64,000 nucleotides of DNA from Streptomyces sp. ITFR-21 (GTDB lineage Bacteria; Actinomycetota; Actinomycetes; Streptomycetales; Streptomycetaceae), in assembly GCF_031844685.1 (NCBI RefSeq), contig NZ_CP134605.1, forward strand, positions 4,213,001 through 4,277,000, read 5' to 3'. This document shows positions 25,099 through 31,997 of this stretch, in pieces. The notes below the pieces were generated by a model. That model was not told the DNA's origin, made no database searches, and saw only the letters and a program-made list of their open reading frames with translations. Each line of letters opens with the position of its first letter. Position 1 is the stretch's first letter. Both the position numbers and the translations under genes were made by a program.

Positions 25099-25632
25099 TC
25101 AGCGATCCTCGGGCAGCAGCGCGACGGCGAGTACGGCCGCCGCTACCGCCTGGTCGTCGGCCGCCGGTGCGATGACCGTGACCCGTACCGGTCCGGTGCC
25201 CAGCAGGGCCGAGTCGGCGGTGGTGACCGCCACGACGTGCGCGGGCCGGCCGGCGGCGGCCAGACCGGCCACCACGTGCTGGTCGAGAGCCGGCGGCAGA
25301 ACCGGCCGGACGGTGTGGACCATATAGACCAGTAAGTCGACCGGCCCGAGATCGCCCTCGATGTCGGCGATGAGCCGGCGCAGCGCGCCGGGGTCGTCCA
25401 GATCGACGCAGTAGGGAAGGGCGGTGTGGCCCTGGTCGATGAGTTCCTTGCTGAGGAAGGCGGCCCGCCCGCTCCCACTGCCCGCGACGGTCACCGCGAC
25501 GGCCGAGCCCGCGGTGGCGAGCCAAGTGCTGACGATGCGGCCGGGGCCGCCCGCGCCGTCCACCACCAGGGCGACGCGCGGCGGGGGAGGCGACGGGGGC
25601 AGTGCTGCGGTTGTCGGGTCGATGGCGGACAC
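25099..25632 (-). CDS. Degenerate short-chain dehydrogenase-like protein
   Basis: Protein of 177 residues, with GTG at 25632 and GGAG 5 nt upstream. It has a Rossmann-type start (RVALVVDGAGGPGRIVSTWL), an acidic CVDLDDPGALRRLI where SDRs keep their D-x-x-D, and a strand GPVDLLVYMVHTV where they keep NNAG. The active-site YxxxK is absent and the C-terminal third of the fold is short (about 70 residues missing). It is therefore probably not a working oxidoreductase; it may bind a nucleotide as a sensor for the regulator encoded directly downstream. It is divergent from the TrmB-like/LuxR gene at 25809. Confidence 0.7.
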   Translation of the reverse strand: MSAIDPTTAALPPSPPPPRVALVVDGAGGPGRIVSTWLATAGSAVAVTVAGSGSGRAAFLSKELIDQGHTALPYCVDLDDPGALRRLIADIEGDLGPVDLLVYMVHTVRPVLPPALDQHVVAGLAAAGRPAHVVAVTTADSALLGTGPVRVTVIAPAADDQAVAAAVLAVALLPEDR

Positions 25633-25808
25633 AACGGCTCCGTTTCCAGGAGTTTGTGAGAGTGCGGTCGCTTGTTGAGCCCAGTGGGGCGAAAGAGGTC
25701 GAATGACGAGGTCATTGAGCCAACTACGGCAGATAAACTCCTCAACGTTTGTGCGCTGAACCATGCAATGCCGGGTGGTGCCAGTGAGCTTGGAGGGGTG
25801 ATCGTTCC

Positions 25809-26792
25809 TTGTCCGACGACATGGATCTGGATCAGGAGACGCTCGCCGTCTATCGGGCGGTACTTCTGCATCATGAGACGGACCCCAGGACGGTCGCCAA
25901 GCTCATGAACCTGCCGGAGCCGCAGGTCGCCGCCGCCGTGCAGCGGCTGACCGAACTGTCGCTACTGGCGCCCTCGTGGGAGGAGCCCGGCCGGCTGCGG
26001 GCGGTCAGGCCCGATGTCGGTCTCGGCGTCCTTTTGCAGCGTGAGCAACAGGAACTCGCCGAGCGGCAGCGCCGGATCGAGCAGAGCCGGGCCGCGCTGG
26101 CCTCGCTCGCCGCCGAGTACACCGCCCAGGGCAGGGCCGGCGCGCTCGACCAGTCGGAGGAAGTCGTCGGCATCGACGAGATCCGGGCCCGGCTGGAATC
26201 CCTCGCGGTGGGCTGCACCCAGGAGTCGCTCGCATTTCACCCGGACACCGCCCTCACCGAGGAATCCATCGAAGCCGGCCGTCCACTCAATGAACGGGCG
26301 CTGGAACGCGGGGTACGCTTCCGCACCCTTTACCTGGACAGCATCGCCAAGGACCGCACGACCCGGGAGTATGCCAAATGGATGGCGGACCGGGGCAGCG
26401 AAATCCGTACCTCGCCGACGCTGCCGATGCGGCTGCTGATCGTGGACGGCTCGGCAGTGGTGGTGGCCGGGCTGCCGACCCGCGACCAGCCGACCGCGCT
26501 GGTCCTGCACAGCCCGCCCGTCGTCCAGGCGATGCTGGCGCTGTTCGAGGCGTACTGGGAGCGGGCCACCCCGCTGGGTAAGCCGGCCGCCCGACTGGCG
26601 ACCGGACTGACCCCGCAGGAGCGTCAGTTGCTGCAACTGCTGGCCGCGGGCGCCACCGACGAGGCGGTGTCGCGGGCGCTCGGGATCGGAGTGCGGACCG
26701 AGCGCCGGATCGTGGCCGAGCTGATGGACCGGCTCGACGCCTCCAGCCGGTTCGAGGCGGGGGTGAAGGCGGCGCGCCTGGACTGGGTCTGA
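25809..26792 (+). CDS. TrmB-like/LuxR-family transcriptional regulator
   Basis: Protein of 327 residues. TTG at 25809 is preceded by GGAGGGG at optimal distance; an internal ATG at 25821 is too far from it. The N-terminal winged-helix region (LAVYRAVLLHHETDPRTVAK) is TrmB-like, and a coiled-coil stretch (QREQQELAERQRRIEQSRAA) follows. A phospholipase-D-like sensor segment (ERGVRFRTLYLDSIAKDRTT) precedes a C-terminal LuxR HTH (GLTPQERQLLQLLAAGATDE). This architecture is common in Streptomyces for regulators of accessory loci. It is divergently arranged with the SDR/LAL unit, sharing 176 bp. Confidence 0.88.
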   Translation: MSDDMDLDQETLAVYRAVLLHHETDPRTVAKLMNLPEPQVAAAVQRLTELSLLAPSWEEPGRLRAVRPDVGLGVLLQREQQELAERQRRIEQSRAALASLAAEYTAQGRAGALDQSEEVVGIDEIRARLESLAVGCTQESLAFHPDTALTEESIEAGRPLNERALERGVRFRTLYLDSIAKDRTTREYAKWMADRGSEIRTSPTLPMRLLIVDGSAVVVAGLPTRDQPTALVLHSPPVVQAMLALFEAYWERATPLGKPAARLATGLTPQERQLLQLLAAGATDEAVSRALGIGVRTERRIVAELMDRLDASSRFEAGVKAARLDWV

Positions 26793-26795
26793 GGG

Positions 26796-26833
26796 ACCCC
26801 GGCCGGCGCCGCGCCCGCGGCGCCGGCCGGGGT
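26796..26833. terminator. Bidirectional terminator, 17-bp perfect stem
   Basis: Arms 26796-26812 and 26817-26833 are perfectly complementary around a GCCC loop. It lies between the convergent LuxR gene (stop 26792) and the small exported protein gene (stop 26841), so it should serve both. Confidence 0.85.
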
Positions 26834-26840
26834 TACACGC

Positions 26841-27137
26841 CTAGGGCCACACGAAGTCGGCGGGGGACACCCGGAGCGCGTGTGAGGGCCGGTCGGTGTG
26901 CGGACGGCCGTGGTCGTGGCCGCCGGACCCGTCGGAGGGCCAGACGAAGTCGGCCGGCACCGCGGCCGGATCGGCGTCGGCGTCGGTGACGGTGGTCGTC
27001 GACAGGATGCCGACGGGCTGCCACGCCCTGTGGTGGTCGGCCAGCGCGGTCACCGCGAGTGCTCCGCAGGCGAGCGAGGCGGCGAGGGCGGCCGATGTAC
27101 CGAAGGTGAACGAGGCGACACGAAGCGTGGCCAGCAT
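26841..27137 (-). CDS. Small exported protein with duplicated PADFVWP motif
   Basis: Protein of 98 residues. ATG at 27137 follows GGGAG. The N-terminus has a signal-peptide-like segment (LATLRVASFTF, then a hydrophobic core to about residue 33 ending TALADHH). The mature part is short, Asp/Gly/His-rich, and carries PADFVWP twice: once mid-protein (followed by SDGSGGHDHG) and again as the last seven residues. The duplication is also visible in the DNA. No family is recognised. It could be a wall-associated or processed peptide. A Crp-type site lies about 290 bp upstream. The gene is flanked by the TrmB-like/LuxR regulator and NlpC/P60 hydrolases. Confidence 0.72.
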   Translation of the reverse strand: MLATLRVASFTFGTSAALAASLACGALAVTALADHHRAWQPVGILSTTTVTDADADPAAVPADFVWPSDGSGGHDHGRPHTDRPSHALRVSPADFVWP

Positions 27138-27535
27138 GGTGAACTCCCGAGTGAGTCGAGCTGTGCGGGGTGGGGTGGAGCCGTGCTCGGTGCGATGAGC
27201 TGTGCGGTGCTCGGTGCGTGAGCTCCGGGGCTCCGCCCGCCCGGCCCGGCGGTGCGTCGCCCTCTGTGAAGAGGTAATCACCCGGGGCGGGTGTCTGTCC
27301 TCAAGCGGGGAGGCCAGGAAGCTGCCTCGCACATTCCTGCCAACATTCCCGGCGAACGGCGAAGGGCCGTCTGGGCGTTGGTTACCCGTGCGGCCCCTGT
27401 GGCATGTGGTTTCCGGCACGGCTCATGTGGTGATCTCTGTCACGCCCCGGCCGTTTTCCGGCCAGCCCGATCCGGCCGCACGCGCCGAGCGGCGGGCCGC
27501 TCGCGCCGTTCCGGTCGCCGCGGCCCGCGCGGCGG
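27138..27535. other. 398-bp gene-free stretch upstream of the small exported protein
   Basis: Contains the Crp-type palindrome (27430-27443), imperfect GTGCTCGGTGCG repeats around 27180-27225 close to the small gene, and a GGGTGATTACCTC segment on the minus strand near 27275-27290. No further CDS is convincing. The long leader could carry extra regulation. Confidence 0.4.
27430..27443. promoter_or_regulatory. Crp-type binding site
   Basis: GTGATCTCTGTCAC fits the S. coelicolor Crp consensus GTG-N6-GNCAC (consensus recalled from the literature) and has perfect GTGA/TCAC half-sites. It lies upstream of the small exported protein gene and 92 bp after the NlpC/P60 stop codon. Confidence 0.5.
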
Positions 27536-28618
27536 TCAGCCCGGCCGGGTCGCGCCCGCGAAGGGCATCCCGCTGATCGGCGCGACCCGCACCGCGGCCC
27601 CCGGGTGCGGGGCGTGGATCATCTCGCCGTTGCCGATGTAGAGCCCGACGTGGCTGATCCCGGAGTAGAAGAACACCAGGTCGCCGGGCTGGAGCCGGGA
27701 CCGCGGGATCCGGGTGCCGGCGTTGATCTGGGCGTAGGTGGTACGGGGCAGCGCCACGCCCGCCGCCCGCCACGCGGCCTGCGTGAGGCCGGAGCAGTCG
27801 TACGAACCGGGCCCGGTGGCACCCCACACGTAGGGGAGGCCGATGGCGCGGTAGGCGAAGGCGATGGCCTGGGCGGCCCGCGCGGAGGGCGCGGCGACGG
27901 TGTCCAGCGCAGGGCGGGCGGCGAACCGGGAGGCGGACGGCCCGGCGTCCGCGGTCGCGGCGGCCGCCGGGTCCTGACCGCCGTCGGACGCCTCGACCGC
28001 GGCCCGCTGCGCGGCGGTGAGCCGGTCCAGCAGCCGCCGGGCCCGGCTCAACGCGGCCTGGACGGCGTGTCTGCGGGCCGCCAGCCGGTCCTGGGCGGTC
28101 CGCAGTGCGGTGAGCCTGCCGTCCGCCCGGGCCCGGGTGTCGGCGATGTCCTGCCGCTCGGCTCTGAGCCGGTCCAGTGCCTCGGCCGCACGCGAGCCCA
28201 ACCGGTCCAGCGTCGCGGCCCGTTGGAGATACGTGCCGGGGGTGGTGCTCAGCGCGAGTTGCAGGGAGGGGGCGACGGACCCGGCGCGGTACTGCGCCGC
28301 CGCCAGCGAACCGACCGCGTCCCGGGCCACGTTGAGCCGCGCGGTCTTGCGGGCCACCTCGTCCTGGAGGTCGGCCACGGCGGCCCTGGCGGCGTCCGCC
28401 TGCTCCTTCGCGCCGTCGTACTGCTCGGTCGCCCGCTCGGCCTGGCGGTAGAGCACCTCGACCCGGGTCCGCACCTCCTGCGGAGCGGGCCGCTCGGCCT
28501 GCGCGGGCTCCCCGAAGAGGGTGACCGAGGCGGCGGAGGCGAGGGCCAGCGTGCAGGCCACGCGGGACACCGAGAACCGGGTACCGCGTAAGTGCGGGTC
28601 GCGACTGTGTGAGGCCAT
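27536..28618 (-). CDS. Secreted NlpC/P60 peptidoglycan hydrolase
   Basis: Protein of 360 residues. ATG at 28618 has GGAAGGAG 11 nt upstream. A signal peptide (about residues 1-42, ending EPAQA) is followed by a long coiled coil (about 45-220). The C-terminal NlpC/P60 domain has catalytic Cys in YDCSGLTQAAW, the His region in GISHVGLYIGNGEMIHAPH, and QPGDLVFFY. It cleaves stem-peptide bonds of peptidoglycan outside the cell, like RipA-type enzymes. It is the first of three paralogues in a row on the minus strand, each with its own leader. Its 5' region lacks the c-di-AMP riboswitch of the second copy but has two strong hairpins. Confidence 0.92.
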   Translation of the reverse strand: MASHSRDPHLRGTRFSVSRVACTLALASAASVTLFGEPAQAERPAPQEVRTRVEVLYRQAERATEQYDGAKEQADAARAAVADLQDEVARKTARLNVARDAVGSLAAAQYRAGSVAPSLQLALSTTPGTYLQRAATLDRLGSRAAEALDRLRAERQDIADTRARADGRLTALRTAQDRLAARRHAVQAALSRARRLLDRLTAAQRAAVEASDGGQDPAAAATADAGPSASRFAARPALDTVAAPSARAAQAIAFAYRAIGLPYVWGATGPGSYDCSGLTQAAWRAAGVALPRTTYAQINAGTRIPRSRLQPGDLVFFYSGISHVGLYIGNGEMIHAPHPGAAVRVAPISGMPFAGATRPG

Positions 28619-29046
28619 GGCGGCCGTCACTCCTTCCGGGGATGCCGTCCGGGCGGCCCGGCCGGCCCTGGAGGAACGGCCGGGGGTCCGGCGGCGTCCG
28701 CACGGGGGACGGAGACGCCGCCGGACCGTCGGCGGGGCGGCCGGGCCGTCGCGCAGGCGACGGCCGTAGGGTCGGCCACCCGCCGACCGACGCTAGCCCC
28801 GGCCGGGGCGCGCCGCCCGGATAGACCGGGACTGCCCGGTATCGGCCGTTGCCGACCACAACCGACCGGTGTCCGACGGGTGACCCGCCCGTATGCGTAT
28901 CCGCTCTGACCGGTCACCCGGTCACCCGGCCGCACGGCCGCCTGATCACCCGGACCCCGCTCACCCGGCCGCCGGCCACCCGCTCACCCGGTGACGGCAC
29001 CCCGGCCCGGCCGGGGCAGGGCGCGGGGACGACGGCTGCGGGCCGG
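28619..29046. other. 428-bp gene-free stretch between NlpC/P60 genes
   Basis: Holds the promoter and leader of the first NlpC/P60 gene (-10-like TAGCGT at 28790-28795, minus strand), the two leader hairpins, and five copies of TCACCCGG at 28914-28921, 28922-28929, 28946-28953, 28961-28968 and 28984-28991. No CDS is convincing. Confidence 0.5.
28686..28765 (-). promoter_or_regulatory. Two strong hairpins in the leader of the NlpC/P60 gene
   Basis: A 13-bp perfect stem (arms 28686-28698 and 28714-28726) and a 9-bp stem (28744-28752 with 28757-28765) lie between the candidate -10 (28790-28795) and the ATG at 28618. They could form a terminator/antiterminator or mRNA-stability element. The sequence does not match the ydaO-type aptamer found before the paralogue. 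Confidence 0.45.
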
Positions 29047-30132
29047 TTACGCGATGCGGCGGGCCGCGGCGAACGGCATCCAGCTCATCGGGGCGATCTC
29101 CACGACCGCGCCGGTGTGCGGGGCGTGCACCACCTCGCCGTTGCCGAGGTAGATGCCGACGTGGCTGATGCCGGAGTAGAAGAAGACCAGGTCGCCGGGG
29201 CGCAGGTCCGACTCGGAGACGGCCGTGCCGTCCGTCACCTGGTCCCAGGTGGTGCGGCCGATGGTGATGCCGGCCGCGCGGTAGGCGGCCTGGGTCAGGC
29301 CGGAGCAGTCGTACGCGTTGGGCCCGGTGCCACCGGAGACGTACGGCTTGCCGCGCTGCGACAGGGCGAACTGGAGGGCCGCGGCGGCGCGCCCGGAAGC
29401 GGGGCCGCTGTAGGTACTGACCGCCGACGAGGAGGACGAGGAGGACGAGGAGGAGGCCGACGCGAACGTGGTGGACTTCGGCGGCCTGCTCAGCGCGGCC
29501 AGCTTCGCCCGCTGCTCGGCGTTGAGGCTGTTCAGCAGCTTCTGGGCGGTGGCCAGCTTCGCCGAGACGTTCTTCTTCTGGGCGGCAAGCTTCTTCTGCG
29601 CGTCGGTCAGCGCCTTCAGGCTCGCGGTGGCCTGGGACCGCTGGATGTTCGCCTGCTCCTGCTGGACCTGGAAGGTCTTGAGTGCCTGCTCCTGGGTGGC
29701 CGAGACCCGGTCCATCATGTGGGTCTGCTCCAGGAACGACTCCGGGCTGGACGACAGCAGCAGCTGGGTGCTCGCGCCCATGCCGCCCTCGCGGTACTGG
29801 GCGGTGGCGAACTGCCCCAGCACCCGGCGGGTCTCGTTCATCTTCTGGGTCTTCTGCGCGACCTGCGTCAGCAGCAGGTTGGCCTTGGCCCGCTGCGTGT
29901 CGGTCTTCTCCTTGGCCTGGTCGTACTGCTGCGTCGCCACCTCGGCCTGCTGGTTGAGGGTGTCGATCTGCTTCTTGACCTCGCTGATCGAGGGCTTGGC
30001 GGGCGCCGGGGCGGCGCTCGCGCTCTCGCTCAGCAGGGTGACGGACGCCAGGGCCGCCGCCGTCACTCCCACCGCGGCGCGCGGGGCGGCCGAGGCGAGT
30101 ATGCGGGTACGCGGCTTGCGGTGCGACGCCAA
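29047..30132 (-). CDS. Secreted NlpC/P60 peptidoglycan hydrolase under c-di-AMP riboswitch
   Basis: Protein of 361 residues. TTG at 30132 is preceded by GGAAGGAG 7 nt upstream, and the product begins MASHRKPRTRIL like its paralogues. A signal peptide (to about SASA, residue 41) and a long Gln-rich coiled coil (about 48-215) are followed by a poly-Ser linker of eleven Ser. The NlpC/P60 domain has YDCSGLTQAAY (catalytic Cys), GISHVGIYLGNGEVVHAPH and RPGDLVFFY. It remodels peptidoglycan outside the membrane. The leader contains a ydaO-type aptamer ending a few nucleotides before the ribosome-binding site. In this riboswitch class, high c-di-AMP lowers expression. Confidence 0.93.
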   Translation of the reverse strand: MASHRKPRTRILASAAPRAAVGVTAAALASVTLLSESASAAPAPAKPSISEVKKQIDTLNQQAEVATQQYDQAKEKTDTQRAKANLLLTQVAQKTQKMNETRRVLGQFATAQYREGGMGASTQLLLSSSPESFLEQTHMMDRVSATQEQALKTFQVQQEQANIQRSQATASLKALTDAQKKLAAQKKNVSAKLATAQKLLNSLNAEQRAKLAALSRPPKSTTFASASSSSSSSSSSAVSTYSGPASGRAAAALQFALSQRGKPYVSGGTGPNAYDCSGLTQAAYRAAGITIGRTTWDQVTDGTAVSESDLRPGDLVFFYSGISHVGIYLGNGEVVHAPHTGAVVEIAPMSWMPFAAARRIA

Positions 30133-30154
30133 GGAGGCGCTCCTTCCATGGGCC

Positions 30155-30302
30155 GCCGACCGGGTTAGCTGACGGGTTCGGGCGGGAAGTCGCCCTACGG
30201 TCCGGACACCTGTGCGGGTATCCGTCCCGATTCACCCCAGTTGGTGCGTGGGTCCCCGGCTCCGGCCGAGGCCGGATTGAGCGGAGGCGACGCGCTGCCG
30301 GC
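30155..30302 (-). ncRNA. ydaO-type c-di-AMP riboswitch aptamer
   Basis: On the minus strand the conserved class signatures appear in order: GCCGGGGACCCAC, then TGGGGTGAATCG, then CCGTAGGGCGACTT, then CGAACCCGTCAGCTAACC. The terminal helix GCCGGC (30297-30302) with GTCGGC (30155-30160) closes it. This class is known upstream of wall-hydrolase genes (rpfA, swl genes) in Streptomyces. The aptamer lies only about 9 nt from the ribosome-binding site, so there is little room for a separate terminator. Boundaries are approximate. Confidence 0.9.
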
Positions 30303-30338
30303 ACTTTCACCGACGGAAAGCAGGCCGCCTAGCGGGAC

Positions 30339-30369
30339 ACCGTAACCAAGTTCTGCACCACTTGGGAAG
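30339..30369 (-). promoter_or_regulatory. Promoter of riboswitch-controlled NlpC/P60 gene
   Basis: TACGGT (30339-30344) with CTTCCCA (30363-30369) 18 nt upstream, in the context CTTGGTTACGGT. The same arrangement and context recurs before the third NlpC/P60 gene, which supports it as a real shared promoter. It is the main feature of the 313-bp stretch 30133-30445 besides the riboswitch. Confidence 0.6.
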
Positions 30370-30445
30370 ATTGGATCGCAATGTGACCGAAATCGCTTTG
30401 TGACCTTACCGGTTGCGGTCGTCGCGACCGGCCCGACCGGTCACC

Positions 30446-31573
30446 TCAATACGGGCGGACCCCGGCGTAAAACGGCATTTCGGTGATCGGGGCGATCTTG
30501 ACGACCGTGCCGGTGTGCGGGGCGTGGATCATCTCGCCGCCGCCGATGTAGAGGCCGACGTGGCTGACGTCGCTGTAGAAGAAGATCAGGTCCCCCGGCT
30601 GGAGGTTCGCCTCCGAGACCCGGGTGCCGACGTCGACCTGGTCGTAGGTGGTCCGCGGCAGCGACACCCCGGCAGCCTTGTACGCCGCCTGCGTCAGGCC
30701 GGAGCAGTCGAACGAGTCCGGTCCCGTCGCCCCCCACACGTACGGTTTGCCCAGCTGCTGGTGCGCGAAGGCGATGGCCTGCTCGGCGACCGAGGAGTTC
30801 ACCGGCGTCGTCGGCGCGTCCGCGCCCTTCGTAGCGACCGCCTCGGCCGCCGCCTCCCGCGCGGCCTCCTCCTTCGCCGCTAGCGCCTTCGCCTTCGCCT
30901 CCGCCTCGGCCTCCTGCCGGGCCCGCAGCGCCGCCAGCCGTGCCTTCTCCTGCGCGGTCAGGCTGTTGAGCAGGTGCTGCGCGGCGCCCAGCTTCCGCTG
31001 CACGGCCGCCTTCGCCGCCTTCAGCTCCGCCTGCTGCGCGGTGAGCGCGGCCAGGCTGCCGGCCGCCGCCATCCGCTGCCGGGCCGCGTCGGCCTGCTGC
31101 ACCCGGAACGTCGCCACGGCCCCCTTCTGCCGCTCGGCCATCACACCGGTCAGGTGCACCTGGTCCAGCAGCGCCTGCGGGTCGGCCGAGAACAGATAGC
31201 GGCTGGCGGTGTCGCCGCCGTCCCGGTACTGCGCGGCGGCGTACATCCCGAGCACCCGGCGGGACTCGTTGAGCGCCTGCGTCTTCCTGGCGGCCTGGGC
31301 CAGCAGCTTGTTGACGGTGGCGCTCTGCCGGTCCGTCTTCTCCTTGGTGCCGTTGTAGTGCTCGGTGGCGACCTCGGCCTGGTGGAGCAGGGCGTCCACC
31401 TTCGCCTGCACCGCCGCGACGGACGGCTGCGCGGGTTTGCCGGGCGCCGGGGCGGCGCCCGCGCTCTCGGCCAGCAGCGTCACGGTGGCCAGCGCCGCCG
31501 TCGTGAGCCCCACGGCCGCCCGCGGGCCGGAGGAGCCGAGTATCGCGGTACGGGCCTTACGGTGTGTCGCCAT
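30446..31573 (-). CDS. Secreted NlpC/P60 peptidoglycan hydrolase
   Basis: Protein of 375 residues. ATG at 31573 has GGAAGGAG 10 nt upstream; an upstream in-frame start at 31678 gives a non-homologous extension. A signal peptide (to about ESAGA) is followed by a long Ala/Gln/Lys coiled coil with an EAEAEAKAKALAAKEEAARE stretch. The NlpC/P60 domain has FDCSGLTQAAY (catalytic Cys), VSHVGLYIGGGEMIHAPH and QPGDLIFFY. It is the first transcribed of the three tandem paralogues and lies nearest pcrA. The leader is short (about 40 nt) with no aptamer, so it shares the second copy's promoter type but not its c-di-AMP control. Confidence 0.92.
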   Translation of the reverse strand: MATHRKARTAILGSSGPRAAVGLTTAALATVTLLAESAGAAPAPGKPAQPSVAAVQAKVDALLHQAEVATEHYNGTKEKTDRQSATVNKLLAQAARKTQALNESRRVLGMYAAAQYRDGGDTASRYLFSADPQALLDQVHLTGVMAERQKGAVATFRVQQADAARQRMAAAGSLAALTAQQAELKAAKAAVQRKLGAAQHLLNSLTAQEKARLAALRARQEAEAEAKAKALAAKEEAAREAAAEAVATKGADAPTTPVNSSVAEQAIAFAHQQLGKPYVWGATGPDSFDCSGLTQAAYKAAGVSLPRTTYDQVDVGTRVSEANLQPGDLIFFYSDVSHVGLYIGGGEMIHAPHTGTVVKIAPITEMPFYAGVRPY

Positions 31574-31612
31574 GGCGGGCGGACTCCTTCCGGGCGCTCT
31601 GCCTGGTGCGGC

Positions 31613-31643
31613 ACCGTAGCCAAAGCGCGGGGCCGCTGGGAAG
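31613..31643 (-). promoter_or_regulatory. Promoter of NlpC/P60 gene, same type as paralogue
   Basis: TACGGT (31613-31618) with CTTCCCA (31637-31643) 18 nt upstream, in the context TTTGGCTACGGT. It matches the promoter at 30339-30369 position by position. The putative 5' UTR is about 35 nt. Confidence 0.6.
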
Positions 31644-31820
31644 GGGCGTGTCCGATAGGCCCGATACCTTTTCGTCATATCGCGCCGAGCGGTCCGGCCG
31701 TCACGGAGGGTCGCGACGGCGCCACCGCCGGGCCGCCGCGGAGGTGACGGCCGCAGGCCCGGCCGGAGACGTGCGGGCGCGGCTCGGGGAAGGGGGCCGT
31801 GCGTGTCGGCGGGGGCGCCC

Positions 31821-31983
31821 AGGGTCCGTCGGGTGGGTCTTCGCGGCGTCGCGGGCCCCGGTACGGCGCGCCTGCCGCGTTCCCGCCGGTCGACGACACA
31901 CCACGCCGCCTCCCTCCCCGGCTGTGCCCGCGCGCGTTTCGGACCCCGCTCCTCGACCCGCGGAGATCCACCCGACAGGCCCT
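31821..31983. mobile_element. MITE-like element, copy A
   Basis: A 163-bp element bounded by terminal inverted repeats: left AGGGTCCGTCGGGTGGGTCT; right, read on the other strand, AGGGCCTGTCGGGTGGATCT (17 of 20 identical). Inside are blocks shared with copy B: GCGGCGTCGCGGG, CTGCCGCGTTCCCG, ACACCACG and CCGCGGAGA. No transposase ORF is present. A clear target duplication is not visible. The right end supplies the first T of the pcrA -10 box. Confidence 0.7.
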
Positions 31984-31988
31984 AGACT
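31983..31988 (+). promoter_or_regulatory. pcrA -10 box at the edge of the MITE
   Basis: TAGACT ends 10 nt before the pcrA ATG, so the transcript would be leaderless or nearly so. The first T is the terminal base of the MITE, whose sequence therefore supplies the whole -35 region. Confidence 0.5.
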
Positions 31989-31997
31989 CGGGAAGCG

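Larger units (their letters stand above)
31574..31997. other. 424-bp divergent region between NlpC/P60 and pcrA
   Basis: Contains the NlpC/P60 promoter (31613-31643), an unassigned GC-rich segment (about 31650-31820) and a 163-bp inverted-repeat element (31821-31983) directly abutting the pcrA -10 box. No CDS is accepted here. Confidence 0.6.

Noticed and set aside
19563..27137. LAL and TrmB-like/LuxR regulators as part of an antibiotic gene cluster
   Set aside because: No PKS, NRPS, terpene or RiPP biosynthetic enzymes are present nearby; the regulators alone do not support it.
28914..28996. Repeated TCACCCGG octamers as a possible CRISPR array
   Set aside because: The repeats are 8 bp with irregular 0-16-bp gaps; no spacers of constant length and no cas genes.
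31675..31971. Hypothetical 98-residue minus-strand ORF upstream of pcrA
   Set aside because: Arises from the inverted-repeat element and its flank; similar ORFs come from the second copy, and no ribosome-binding site or domain is seen.
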